Source: Bacillus pseudomycoides
Lineage (GTDB): Bacteria > Bacillota > Bacilli > Bacillales > Bacillaceae_G
DNA length: 64,000 nt
Assembly: GCF_022811845.1 (NCBI RefSeq)
Contig: NZ_CP064266.1
Coordinates: forward strand, 620,001-684,000
Reading direction: 5' to 3'
Part shown: in pieces, positions 25,319 to 34,046 of the stretch
Layout: every line of letters begins with the position of its first letter
How positions within the stretch are numbered: the first letter of the stretch is position 1
Made by a program: the position numbers and the translations under genes
The notes under the pieces: model-generated
Database searches by the model: none
Seen by the model: the letters and a program-made list of their open reading frames with translations, nothing else
Told to the model about the DNA's origin: nothing

Positions 25319-25963
25319 GTGATTGTAGAAGAAATTATGAATCATGACGTGATTACACTACGTCCAGATGACACAATCGAAACCGCAATTCGCACAATCC
25401 GTACAAAGGGCATTCGTCATATTCCAATTGTTGGGCATAACAACAACGTAGTCGGTATTATTTCTGACCGTGACGTACGTGATGCAAGTCCATCCATTCT
25501 CGATGAAGAAGTTTCAATGAATATGCTTAAACAACCTATTCAATTAATTATGAAACAGCCTGTAATGACATGCCATCCGCTTGATTTTGTTGAGGAAATT
25601 GCGACGCTATTTTTTGAAAATAAAATCGGATGCCTTCCTGTTACAAAGGGTGGTAAGCTTGTCGGAATCATATCGGAATCTACAGTATTGCATACACTCG
25701 TTAAACTAACAGGTGCCCATCAGCCAAGTTCACAAATTGAAATTCAAGTAAAAAATGAACCTGGTATTCTTGGAAAAGTAGTTGCGATTTTTAGTGAATT
25801 ACACATTAATATTGTGAGCGTTCTCGTCTATCCAGCAAAAGATGAGAATGATAAAGTACTCGTTTTCCGCATTCAAACGATGAATCCTCTAAGAGTGATC
25901 GAAGCGTTAGAGAAAAAAGGCTATCATGTTTTATGGCCAAATATTATGGGGATGCAGGCATGA
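25319..25963 (+). CDS. acuB: AcuB, CBS-ACT domain protein
   Basis: A 214-residue protein with two N-terminal CBS domains (MNHDVITLRPDDTIETAIRT... and MKQPVMTCHPLDFVEEIA...) and a C-terminal ACT-like domain (EIQVKNEPGILGKVVAIFSEL, about residues 140-160). CBS and ACT domains usually sense nucleotides and amino acids. AcuB is required for normal acetoin/acetate use in B. subtilis, but its exact partner is uncertain. The GTG start follows AAGGGGG, 17 bp after acuA. The stop overlaps the acuC start as ATGA. Confidence 0.94.
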   Translation: MIVEEIMNHDVITLRPDDTIETAIRTIRTKGIRHIPIVGHNNNVVGIISDRDVRDASPSILDEEVSMNMLKQPIQLIMKQPVMTCHPLDFVEEIATLFFENKIGCLPVTKGGKLVGIISESTVLHTLVKLTGAHQPSSQIEIQVKNEPGILGKVVAIFSELHINIVSVLVYPAKDENDKVLVFRIQTMNPLRVIEALEKKGYHVLWPNIMGMQA

Positions 25964-27126
25964 CAAATGCCTTCATCTATTCAGAGGATTTTCGGGGCTA
26001 TTCCTTTAGCCCTGAACATCCCTTTAATCAGCTTCGCGTAACACTCACCTATGATTTATTAGTAAAGAGTGGATTCATTCATCCTTCTCAAGTCATTCCA
26101 CCACGAATGGCGACTGATGAGGAAATTGCTTTCATTCATACAGAGGAATACATAAATGCGGTAAAACGTGCTGGGGAAGGAAAATTAGAACAATCAATCG
26201 CTATGTCATATGGTCTTGGAACAGAAGATACACCGATGTTTCCAAATATGCATGAAGCGGGTGCACTGCTTGTTGGCGGTACATTAACAGCCGTAGATGC
26301 CGTCCTTTCAGGTAAAGTAAAGCATGCTTTAAATTTAGGCGGTGGGCTGCACCACGGATTTCGGGGGAAGGCATCTGGTTTTTGTATTTATAATGATAGC
26401 TCTATTGCAATAAAATATATGCAGAAAAAATATGGATTGCGTGTTTTATATATTGATACGGATGCTCATCACGGTGATGGCGTACAGTGGTCCTTTTATG
26501 ATGACCCTAACGTCTGCACGATCTCCCTACATGAAACCGGGCGCTATTTATTTCCTGGAACAGGTGCTGTAAATGAACGCGGCCAAGGCATGGGCTACAA
26601 TTATTCTTTTAACGTACCACTCGATGCCTTCACAGAAGATGAATCTTTTTTACAATCGTATCGCACTGTTGTAAAAGAAGTAGCAGCTTACTTTAAACCA
26701 GATATCATTTTAACGCAAAATGGAGCCGATGCACATTATTACGATCCCCTTACTCATCTTTGTGCAACGATGCAAATTTATCGTGAAATCCCAAAACTTG
26801 CTCATGAAATCGCCAATGAATATTGTGATGGGCGCTGGATTGCCGTTGGCGGTGGTGGCTACGATATGTGGCGCGTCGTTCCAAGAGCATGGGCACTCAT
26901 TTGGCTCGAAATGAACAACATCCAAAACATCTCAGGTTACCTCCCTCCAGAATGGATTGAAGCTTGGAAAGGACAAGCACCGATAGACCTTCCTCTTACA
27001 TGGGAAGATTCTAACAACATGTATAACCCCATCCCTCGAAAACTAGAAATAGAAGAAAAAAATGCATTAACAGTGGCAAAATGCCTCGAGATTATTCGGA
27101 ATAATACGAAAAAGGCTTTATATTAA
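25960..27126 (+). CDS. acuC: AcuC, class I histone-deacetylase-like protein
   Basis: A zinc- and NAD-independent-type deacetylase fold (HDAC class I). In B. subtilis it removes the acetyl group that AcuA adds to AcsA. The active-site blocks are visible: GGGLHHGFRGKASGFCIYND (about residues 126-145), YIDTDAHHGDGVQ with the metal Asp/His, and SLHETGRYLFPGTG. The 388-residue length matches the family. The ATG at 25960 overlaps the acuB stop. A longer frame from 25933 lacks a ribosome site. Confidence 0.95.
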   Translation: MTNAFIYSEDFRGYSFSPEHPFNQLRVTLTYDLLVKSGFIHPSQVIPPRMATDEEIAFIHTEEYINAVKRAGEGKLEQSIAMSYGLGTEDTPMFPNMHEAGALLVGGTLTAVDAVLSGKVKHALNLGGGLHHGFRGKASGFCIYNDSSIAIKYMQKKYGLRVLYIDTDAHHGDGVQWSFYDDPNVCTISLHETGRYLFPGTGAVNERGQGMGYNYSFNVPLDAFTEDESFLQSYRTVVKEVAAYFKPDIILTQNGADAHYYDPLTHLCATMQIYREIPKLAHEIANEYCDGRWIAVGGGGYDMWRVVPRAWALIWLEMNNIQNISGYLPPEWIEAWKGQAPIDLPLTWEDSNNMYNPIPRKLEIEEKNALTVAKCLEIIRNNTKKALY

Positions 27127-27130
27127 ATGA

Positions 27131-27162
27131 TAAGAATAGGGGATATTCTCCTATTCTTTTTT
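27131..27162 (+). terminator. acuABC terminator
   Basis: The 12-bp stem AAGAATAGGGGA/TCTCCTATTCTT (one mismatch) is followed by T6. Confidence 0.85.
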
Positions 27163-27180
27163 CCCGGAGAGTGATATTTT

Positions 27181-28038
27181 ATGTGGAAAGGGCAACTCAT
27201 ACACACAATGCGCGGCACTTTTGAAATTTTTACAAAAGGCACTGGGGAACCACTTTGTGTTACACATCATTACTCACAATTTAATGAAACTGGTGATTAT
27301 TTTGCAGAAAGCTTTATTCATACTCACCAAGTGTTTCTCATCAATTTAAAAGATGCTGGTCATTCTGTGAAAGCTCCAACGGAACATGAATTAAGTATGA
27401 GCGAAACAATTGAAGATTTAGAAGCAATAAAAGAATCACTGCACCTTTCAGCGTGGCATTTCGCTGGTCATTCTACAGGTGGTATGCTTGGTCTTCTGTA
27501 TGCAATTACCTATCCTACCTCCTTGCAATCCTTAGTTGTTGTCGGTGCCGCTGCTAGTAACTATACAAAAACACCAGATTGTATTTATCATCCAAGCCAT
27601 CCACAATTTCAATATATGCAAGACATTATCGAAACATTAAAACTCTCTCCTCTTACACTAGAAGAGCGGAGTGTATTATCAACCAAGCGAACAAAATTAT
27701 CTTTATATAAGCCTGAACACTATGAAATATATTTTTCAAAGCCTATTTATAAAACGATGGCTGTAAGTCGGATGAACGCTTTTTCTCAAGAGTATCCACA
27801 ATTCGATTTAAGAAATCATCTTTCATCTATTACAGCAAAAACATTAATCCTTTGTGGAAATCATGATGTACAGTGCCCGGTGCAATACTCTGTAGAAATA
27901 CACAAAGGTATACCAAATTCTATATTCATTCCATTTGAATATAGCAACCATTACCCTTTTTTAGAAGAAAGCAATCGTTTTGCATCTATCATTAAAACTT
28001 TCTATAAATCATTACAGCACGAAAGCAGCAAGTACTAA
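27181..28038 (+). CDS. Alpha/beta-hydrolase fold protein
   Basis: A 285-residue alpha/beta hydrolase. The nucleophile elbow reads WHFAGHSTGGMLGLLYA (about residues 94-110), giving the Ser of GHSTG. The Asp is likely in LILCGNHDVQCPV (about 224-236) and the His near EYSNHYPFLEES. There is no signal peptide. The substrate is unknown; proline iminopeptidase-like or simple esterase activity is possible. CCCGGAGAG precedes the ATG. It stands alone after the acuC terminator. Confidence 0.8.
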   Translation: MWKGQLIHTMRGTFEIFTKGTGEPLCVTHHYSQFNETGDYFAESFIHTHQVFLINLKDAGHSVKAPTEHELSMSETIEDLEAIKESLHLSAWHFAGHSTGGMLGLLYAITYPTSLQSLVVVGAAASNYTKTPDCIYHPSHPQFQYMQDIIETLKLSPLTLEERSVLSTKRTKLSLYKPEHYEIYFSKPIYKTMAVSRMNAFSQEYPQFDLRNHLSSITAKTLILCGNHDVQCPVQYSVEIHKGIPNSIFIPFEYSNHYPFLEESNRFASIIKTFYKSLQHESSKY

Positions 28039-28054
28039 ATCACTTGCTGCTTGT
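28024..28054 (+). terminator. Terminator overlapping the hydrolase stop codon
   Basis: GCAGCAAGT (28025-28033) pairs with ACTTGCTGC (28042-28050), and the TAA stop (28036-28038) is in the loop. The following U-tract is weak on the plus strand. Confidence 0.6.
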
Positions 28055-28067
28055 TTAAAACTTTTCT

Positions 28068-29162
28068 TTATTTCGCTACAAACGTCACCTGATTTGCAGT
28101 TGCCCAGCCATTCATCGGTACAACTGTATATTTCTTACCTGGCTGCAACGTTGCACCATTTTGTAAATCAAAGATTCCTACTGCTCCTTTTCGAGAAGTA
28201 AAACGATATTGCGCTTCTATTCGATTTCCATCTTCACCTTGTAATTCTACTTTTCGTCCAGCAAACAGCTCCATACTTGGATCTTTCTCTAACGTAATTT
28301 GAATCGACTTATTATCTATCGCTTCTGCACTTTGAATCACAAGTGGCGCAATAGTCTCCGCAGTGAACGTTGGATTCTTAACCGTCGCCCAATCAGATGT
28401 TATTGTATACGTCATACCTGATTGCAAGGTTTGACCAGCAGGTAGACGAAACTTCGGTGCCTGTCTGCCATCTGCCGCCTGTGTAAACGGAACATATCCT
28501 ACAACAATTTATTCCCCTGAACTTGATGTAATCGTCATTTTTCGATCACGTAGCGAAGAAATAATTTGATATTGTTTTCCTTCTTTATCTTTATTTTCTT
28601 CATCTAACTGAAACGCTTGATTTCCTCTCCCTGCTTTATACGCTTCAATAATGTTTGCATAATCTGTCACACCATCTTCTAAAAATGATTCAATCTCAAA
28701 CGTATCATTTGTCACTTGTTTTGCTTGACGAACATTAATTTTTTCAGTACTCGCCTCAAATTTTTCTTTTTTTCCACCTTTATAACTTACTTTATATTTT
28801 GTTCCTGGTTTTTGGACTGTAACAGGTACAATATATGTACTTGTAGCACCTGTTTTTAATCGTGGTACATTCACAATTTCTAACCCGTTATCAAATACAA
28901 AATTTTTCTTAATCGCCTCTAAATTTTCTAATTTCACCTCTTCTTCTGATAAAGGTTTAGAAAATGTTAGTTGTAATGTCATTGCGTTTAATGGCTGTAA
29001 TTTTGTAATCTGTGCTTCTTGCTGCTTCTTTTCTTTTTTCACTTCTTGCTTTGTCTCCTGTTTTGCTTCTGCTTTTGCTTCTCCTTGCGCGCAACCTGTT
29101 ACCATTACTGTAAACCCAATCATAGCTGGTACTAAAAATTTTATTTTTTTCATTTTCATCAA
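28068..29162 (-). pseudogene. Lipoprotein with an in-frame premature stop
   Basis: The frame starts at 29162 with a lipoprotein signal (MKKIKFLVPAMIGFTVMVTGC, lipobox VTGC), followed by a Lys/Glu/Ala/Gln-rich linker and beta-rich, Ig-like domains. It meets TAA at 28509-28511 after ...TITSSSGE. The same frame then continues as plausible protein (IVVGYVPFTQAADGRQAPKF ...) to a stop at 28068. The downstream part has the same style of extracellular domain (TVKNPTFTAETIAPLVIQS). A single base change, for example CAA or GAA to TAA, would explain it. An intact product would have about 364 residues. Function is unknown. Confidence 0.82.
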
Positions 29163-29370
29163 ACCTCCAAATGATTATTTTTCTTTCAGATTCAATCATC
29201 TAATACATAGCAGATAATAGTTTCCTCAAATCACTTTACCTGCTCACTTTCTTTCTGTGATACTTATAGTAGATGGCAAGTATAAATTGCCAATAAATAA
29301 ATTCTTAAAAAAAGATAAAATAAAGGTAATATATTTTTTAATTTTGTGAATCTTACTGCCTTTAAACATA

Positions 29371-29399
29371 AAAAAACCTGTCAACACTTTGACAGGTTC
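29371..29399 (-). terminator. Terminator of the two-component operon
   Basis: The stem AACCTGTCA (29375-29383) / TGACAGGTT (29390-29398) is followed by a U-tract on the minus strand (A6 at 29371-29376). Confidence 0.88.
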
Positions 29400-29400
29400 G

Positions 29401-30099
29401 CTATACATTAAAACGATATCCAGCTCCCCACACCGTTTCAATATATTGTGGATGAGCAGGATCTCTTTCAATTTTCTCACGTAACTTTCGCACATGAACA
29501 ACAACTGTAGCTAAGTCTCCAGCTGAATCTAGTCCCCAAATACGTTCAAATAATTGTTCCTTACTTAACACTTGATTCGGATTCATCACAAAAAATGTTA
29601 GCAAATCAAATTCTTTCGTTGTAAAAGCAATTTCTTCATTGTTTATGAATACTTTTCTAGCACGTTGATCAATAGAAATCCCGTGGATATATAACGTATC
29701 TCGCTGCTTAATTATATTTCCAGATAATCGTTCATAACGCGCGATATGTGCTTTTACCCTTGCGACTAATTCACTTGGACTGAATGGCTTCGTAATATAA
29801 TCATCAGCCCCGAGTCCAAGTCCACGAATTTTATCGATATCCTCTTTTTTGGCTGAGGCAAGTAAAATCGGAATATCTTTCACCGCACGTATTTGTTTAC
29901 AAATTTCAAATCCATTCATTTTTGGAAGCATGATATCTAAAATAATTAGATCGTATTGTTCCTGTAAAGCGCAGTGCAGTCCTGTTTCCCCTGAATGTTG
30001 TACATCAACTTGAAAATCATGAATCTCTAAATACTCCCGCTGTAATTCTGCAATACTTACTTCATCTTCAATTAATAACACTCGCTTCAATTTACTCAC
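29401..30099 (-). CDS. OmpR-family response regulator
   Basis: A receiver domain (VLLIEDE acidic pocket, DLIILDIMLPKMNGF with the phospho-Asp near residue 54, ADDYITKPF lysine) is followed by an OmpR/PhoB winged helix (KEFDLLTFFVMNPNQVLSKEQLFERIWG ... VVVHVRKLREKIERDPAHPQYIETVWGAGYRF). It is the partner of the kinase encoded immediately 5' of it. The start is uncertain: GTG at 30102, GTG at 30099 or TTG at 30090. I use 30099 because AGGA lies 5 bases before it. The regulon is unknown; the neighbouring lipoprotein is a candidate target. Confidence 0.92.
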   Translation of the reverse strand: MSKLKRVLLIEDEVSIAELQREYLEIHDFQVDVQHSGETGLHCALQEQYDLIILDIMLPKMNGFEICKQIRAVKDIPILLASAKKEDIDKIRGLGLGADDYITKPFSPSELVARVKAHIARYERLSGNIIKQRDTLYIHGISIDQRARKVFINNEEIAFTTKEFDLLTFFVMNPNQVLSKEQLFERIWGLDSAGDLATVVVHVRKLREKIERDPAHPQYIETVWGAGYRFNV

Positions 30100-30106
30100 C
30101 ACATTC

Positions 30107-31549
30107 CTATACTTTTTTCAATGAGAAGAAAACACTGGTACTTTCCCCTAATTCACTTTCCGCCCAAATCTTTCCGCCGTGTTCTTCAACAATTTGCTTT
30201 GCGATAGCTAAGCAAAGACCACTTCCACCTGTACTCGAATTACGTGATTGTTCTGCACGATAAAAACGTTCAAAAATATATGGAAGTTTATCAGATTCTA
30301 TACCCGATCCATTATCTGTCACTCTCACGATTGCCATATCCGCTTCCTCTAGTAATGTAACTGTAATTTCTTTCTGCGGTTTATCCATGTACTTCACACT
30401 ATTATGAATTAAATTGGATATAACTCGCTTTACTTTCTCACGATCAGCTAGTACATAGAATTGTGAAGCTTCAAGTGATTGTAAGTGCAAATTAATTCCA
30501 TACTTACTCAAGTCCATCCGCATTTCTTCTATTAAATCTTCCATAAACGTATACAATTCTATCGTTTCAAATTGAAATGGCACACGATTCAAATCTAATT
30601 TTGAAAATAAAAAGAGTTCATCAATGAGTGTATCCATATGTGTTGCTTTTGTATAAATTGTTGTTAAGTATCTGTTCATCTTCTCTGGTGTATTTGCAAC
30701 TCCATCTTTTATTCCTTCTACATATCCAATAATAGATGTAATGGGTGTTTTTAAATCATGGGAAATATTCGAAATAAGTTCTTTTCGATTCTCTTCATAT
30801 TGCGCTTGCACTTCAATTGATTCTTTTAATTTCTGCCTCATTTCTTCAAATGCTTGGTTTAATTGACCAATTTCATCATGAGACGTAACTGGAATTTGAA
30901 AATGTAAATCTCCTTCTTTAATTCTTCCAGTTGCATCCGTCAATATGAGAATAGGCTTTATCACACTTCTTGAAACGAAATAACTTAATAATCCAATGAT
31001 AAAAATAGCTAACAGTAATAACGATATAAACAAAATGGGAAATAGCTTTTCGGTTAGCTCTACATACGAACTTTGCTCATTCAATACAAATATACTTCCT
31101 TCTTCATTATGAGGAAAATAAAAATCAAACTTTACGTAGCGATAAAATGTGTCATTTAATTCAGCCGTACCACGACTATTAATATTCGTTGCTTCAAATT
31201 TTGGAAGAGCCCCTTTTAAATTAGAACCTTCAATTGCTTTTGACGCATATGAAATTGTTTCTCCTTTTCTTACAACAATCTTCACACCTTTTTTCTCTAA
31301 TGACGGCATCATTGCTTCATCTAATAGTTGCGGTTGATTCTGCTTAGCTGCTGCCTTTAATTCAAGAAAAGCATTTTCTTCCTCTGGCGTCAGTGGCTTT
31401 TGAATATAAGAACTCTTATAAAAATTTTTCACTGATTCTAAATTTCCCGTTATAGAAAAAACAATTAAAAAACCCGTAACCAACAAAAGAGTAATTGAAA
31501 CAAAAATAACAGCAATATAAGATAATAAAAACCTTGTTTTAATAGACAT
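30107..31549 (-). CDS. Sensor histidine kinase with altered G2 box
   Basis: A 480-residue membrane sensor kinase with an N-terminal helix (about residues 8-30), an extracellular sensor of about 140 residues, a second helix (LFPILFISLLLLAIFIIGLLSYF), HAMP, HisKA with NISHDLKTPITSIIGY, and HATPase (N box NLIHNSVKYM, G1 DNGSGI, F box FERFYR). The G2 box reads GGSGLCLAIAK. The second conserved glycine of GxGLGL is Cys446 (codon 30212-30214), one base from GGC. Activity may be reduced. The ATG at 31547-31549 follows GAGGGATGGAG. It precedes the regulator gene by 7 bp. Confidence 0.9.
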   Translation of the reverse strand: MSIKTRFLLSYIAVIFVSITLLLVTGFLIVFSITGNLESVKNFYKSSYIQKPLTPEEENAFLELKAAAKQNQPQLLDEAMMPSLEKKGVKIVVRKGETISYASKAIEGSNLKGALPKFEATNINSRGTAELNDTFYRYVKFDFYFPHNEEGSIFVLNEQSSYVELTEKLFPILFISLLLLAIFIIGLLSYFVSRSVIKPILILTDATGRIKEGDLHFQIPVTSHDEIGQLNQAFEEMRQKLKESIEVQAQYEENRKELISNISHDLKTPITSIIGYVEGIKDGVANTPEKMNRYLTTIYTKATHMDTLIDELFLFSKLDLNRVPFQFETIELYTFMEDLIEEMRMDLSKYGINLHLQSLEASQFYVLADREKVKRVISNLIHNSVKYMDKPQKEITVTLLEEADMAIVRVTDNGSGIESDKLPYIFERFYRAEQSRNSSTGGSGLCLAIAKQIVEEHGGKIWAESELGESTSVFFSLKKV

Positions 31550-31763
31550 GACTCCATCCCTCACTTTACGAACCTTCCAATACTAATCATAAGCATAAGA
31601 AGATATTTCCGAATGTTCAAGCGATTTTATAGTTATTTTAGCGACAGTTTATAAAAAATTAATATTTATATTTTACAGTATAAGGCGAAGCACCTATATT
31701 CTAAAACAATTCTTACAAAATTATAATTCCTTACACTTATCAATGAGAAGGTGGTGAAATACA

Positions 31764-32465
31764 ATATTAAAAAGAACTTTAAGTATGATATGTTGTTTAT
31801 TCTTTTTGCAAGGTTGCACACAAGATCAAGAATTGAAAAAGGAGATAGAAAGCATGGAAAAACAACTACTCACAGCTACAGAGCAAAAAGATACAAACAC
31901 CGTCCTATCATTGATTCAGCAAGGAGCAAATATAAATGTAACAGATAATCAAGGTCGCACCCCTGTTATGATTGCTACATATGGAAATGATATAAAAACT
32001 GCAAGGACTCTTATTAAGGCTGGAGCGAATGTAAACATCCAAGATAAGATGAAAAACAATCCATTTTTATATACTGGCGCTGAAGGTTATTTAGAAATTC
32101 TAAAACTATCAATTGATGCCGGTGCTGACCCGACACTTACAAATCGTTACGGAGGAACAGCTCTTATTCCAGCGGCAGAACATGGCTATATCGACGTCAT
32201 AAAAGAACTTCTCACTCGAACAAATATTGATGTAAACCATGTGAATAACCTCGGATGGACTGCTTTAATGGAAGCTATCGTACTAAGTGATGGCACCGAA
32301 ATACAGCAACAAGTTATCCGTCTCCTCATTGAACATGGTGCAAATATAAATATTCCCGATCATGATGGCGTTCCCCCTCTGCAACATGCACGTGCTCATA
32401 ACTTTAAAGAAATCGAAGAAATTTTAATCCAAGTAGGCGCACAGGAATCCAACATTTATAAATAA
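31764..32465 (+). CDS. Ankyrin-repeat lipoprotein, atypical start
   Basis: About five ankyrin repeats (for example NTVLSLIQQGANINVTDNQG, DIKTARTLIKAGANVNIQD, QVIRLLIEHGANINIPDHDG) follow a lipoprotein-type N-terminus ending in the lipobox LQGC. The first in-frame ATG (31785) gives MICCLFFLQGC, with no positive n-region and no ribosome site. AAGGTGGTG at 31748-31756 points instead to the ATA codon at 31764-31766, which would give LKRTLSMICCLFFLQGC, a normal lipoprotein signal. I therefore suspect an ATG-to-ATA start mutation or a rare ATA start. Ankyrin lipoproteins bind partner proteins at the membrane; the partner is unknown. Confidence 0.75.
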   Translation: MLKRTLSMICCLFFLQGCTQDQELKKEIESMEKQLLTATEQKDTNTVLSLIQQGANINVTDNQGRTPVMIATYGNDIKTARTLIKAGANVNIQDKMKNNPFLYTGAEGYLEILKLSIDAGADPTLTNRYGGTALIPAAEHGYIDVIKELLTRTNIDVNHVNNLGWTALMEAIVLSDGTEIQQQVIRLLIEHGANINIPDHDGVPPLQHARAHNFKEIEEILIQVGAQESNIYK

Positions 32466-32755
32466 ACAATTTATGCTATAAAACTATCCGAAGTACTTGT
32501 ACTAAAAGAAGTACTTCGGGCATATCAAAACTTTAATTTCCCTCTTCCATACACATACTACATTTCTCTCTGAATCCGGAGTTTGGAGTTCTTCCTGCCC
32601 ATTCATGCAGGATAAATCTCAAAATGAAACGGATACATTTTTCAGAATTTACTTTCATTCCCATTTTCCCTTTATTTCTATCACAAACTTCTATAGAATA
32701 TGTTGATAGGAATTATAAATTTCATACTGAGTCGTGGAAAGGCTGGGAATTATAA
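32466..32755. other. Spacer with two hairpins before mscL
   Basis: 290 bp without a gene. An 11-bp stem (CCGAAGTACTT at 32488-32498 with AAGTACTTCGG at 32509-32519) follows the ankyrin gene but lacks a T-run. A smaller CCTGC...GCAGG hairpin lies at about 32595-32615. Confidence 0.5.
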
Positions 32756-33154
32756 ATGTGGAACGAGTTTAAAAAGTTCGCCCTAAAAGGGAATGTTATT
32801 GATTTAGCTATCGGGGTTGTAATCGGAGCTGCTTTCGGAAAAATTGTAAGTTCTTTAGTAAAAGATATTATCACACCATTAATCGGTATGTTAATGGGTG
32901 GTATCGACTTTACAGGTTTGAAAATTACATTTGGTAAAACAGCTATTATGTATGGTAACTTCATCCAAACTATCTTTGACTTCTTAATCATCGCAGGTGC
33001 TATCTTTGCATTTATTAAAGTTTTCAACAAACTAACATTCAAAAAAGAAGAAGAAAAAGTAGAAGAAATTCCAGAACCAACACAAGAAGAAGTACTTCTT
33101 GGCGAAATTCGCGACTTATTAAAACAACAAAGTGCTTCAAAAGACAACGCATAA
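32756..33154 (+). CDS. mscL: Large-conductance mechanosensitive channel MscL
   Basis: MscL is a pentameric channel that opens under membrane tension to release solutes during osmotic downshock. The N-terminal amphipathic helix WNEFKKFALKGNVIDLAIGVVIGAAFGKIV, the first pore helix, the periplasmic loop and the second helix (IFDFLIIAGAIFAFIKVFN) are all present. The C-terminus is the usual charged cytoplasmic bundle. The 132-residue length is normal. The single gene has a strong terminator. Confidence 0.97.
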   Translation: MWNEFKKFALKGNVIDLAIGVVIGAAFGKIVSSLVKDIITPLIGMLMGGIDFTGLKITFGKTAIMYGNFIQTIFDFLIIAGAIFAFIKVFNKLTFKKEEEKVEEIPEPTQEEVLLGEIRDLLKQQSASKDNA

Positions 33155-33164
33155 TTGAACGGAT

Positions 33165-33198
33165 AAAAAGCATGCCCACATGGGACATGCTTTTTTTT
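33165..33198 (+). terminator. mscL terminator
   Basis: The interrupted stem GCATGCCCA/TGGGACATGC is followed by T8. The left side is A-rich, so it may also serve the convergent membrane-protein gene. Confidence 0.85.
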
Positions 33199-33203
33199 AT
33201 ATC

Positions 33204-33476
33204 TTATGGTGTTTCCGAATTCATATGAATAAACAAAATAATACCAGCAACCATTAATATCATAATGGAACCTGCAAATAATGTAATCGCAACAAATACG
33301 AGACTTGCGCTCAAATTCACCGAAATATTTTCAATAAAGATAGAAGTTACATACGTGATAAGGGCAATTCCTGCAAGAGTACTTCCTGGAATAAATCGCT
33401 TTAGGCCACTTTGTTTTAACGTCATATATGCAAAAACAGCCGTCATACAAAGCGTAAGCATCCAAAGAATAATCAT
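33204..33476 (-). CDS. Small integral membrane protein
   Basis: A 90-residue protein with three predicted membrane helices: residues 2-19 (IILWMLTLCMTAVFAYM), about 33-50 (LAGIALITYVTSIFIENI) and about 57-84 (SLVFVAITLFAGSIMILMVAGIILFI). I do not recognise a family. GGGGGGAGAAGAG precedes the ATG, so translation is likely. It is convergent with mscL and transcribed alone. Confidence 0.75.
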   Translation of the reverse strand: MIILWMLTLCMTAVFAYMTLKQSGLKRFIPGSTLAGIALITYVTSIFIENISVNLSASLVFVAITLFAGSIMILMVAGIILFIHMNSETP

Positions 33477-33654
33477 CTCTTCTCCCCCCTCACAAACCTT
33501 TTCTTTCTATTATACATGACATTGCGTATTCATAGGAAATTTCGCTTCTAGATTATAGACAAGACAGGGAATAATGAAATATATAGCGAATGATGAACAA
33601 AGAGAGATTTTATCACGAAAGGATTGGTCTTTATTCAGCCACTATCCCTAAATA

Positions 33655-34000
33655 TGTATGCTGTAAAATTATTATTTGAATCCGTTCATTCAAGTGAGCC
33701 TGATCCTAAATTGATAGTACTTATGAAGAAAGTATTATTCTCGTTAAGGCAGAAAGTTTAGAAGAGGCGAATAAATTAGGAGAAAAACTCGCTATAAACT
33801 CTGAGCACTCCTACTATAATATGTATGGCGTTCAAGTAACATGGAAATTTCGCAAATTATTACATGTTTTCGAATTAGATGATACTCATTTTGAAACAGG
33901 AAAAGAATTATATTCAAGATTTTTACATGTTAATAAAAATGAGCGTTTAGAAACATTAGTTCAACAATATTTTCCTGAATATGTAGAAACACTGGATTAA
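33655..34000 (+). pseudogene. DUF4288-type gene, frameshifted
   Basis: MYAVKLLFESVHSSEPDPK is read from 33655, and the same protein continues in another frame from 33710 as IDSTYEESIILVKAESLEEA ... YFPEYVETLD to the TAA at 33998-34000. The pattern (xVKLLFES..., YEESIILVKAES.EEA, LLHVFEL) is that of the DUF4288 family. One A missing from the run at 33708-33710 would restore the frame. There is no clear ribosome site before 33655, and the sequence upstream (33574-33654) is not clearly coding in this frame, so the 5' end may also be damaged. Confidence 0.75.
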
Positions 34001-34007
34001 ATATCAT

Positions 34008-34040
34008 AAAAAAACTCACAGCACCACGCTGTGAGTTTTC
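34008..34040 (-). terminator. ccpA terminator
   Basis: The perfect stem AAAACTCACAGC (34011-34022) / GCTGTGAGTTTT (34028-34039) follows ccpA, with a U-tract on the minus strand. Confidence 0.9.
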
Positions 34041-34046
34041 GTATTC

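Noticed and set aside
29244..29504. 86-residue minus-strand frame overlapping the response regulator end
   Set aside because: It runs through the operon terminator and out of frame with the regulator; no ribosome site.
32722..33147. 141-residue minus-strand frame opposite mscL
   Set aside because: It is the mirror of the strongly conserved MscL coding sequence and has no protein-family features or ribosome site.
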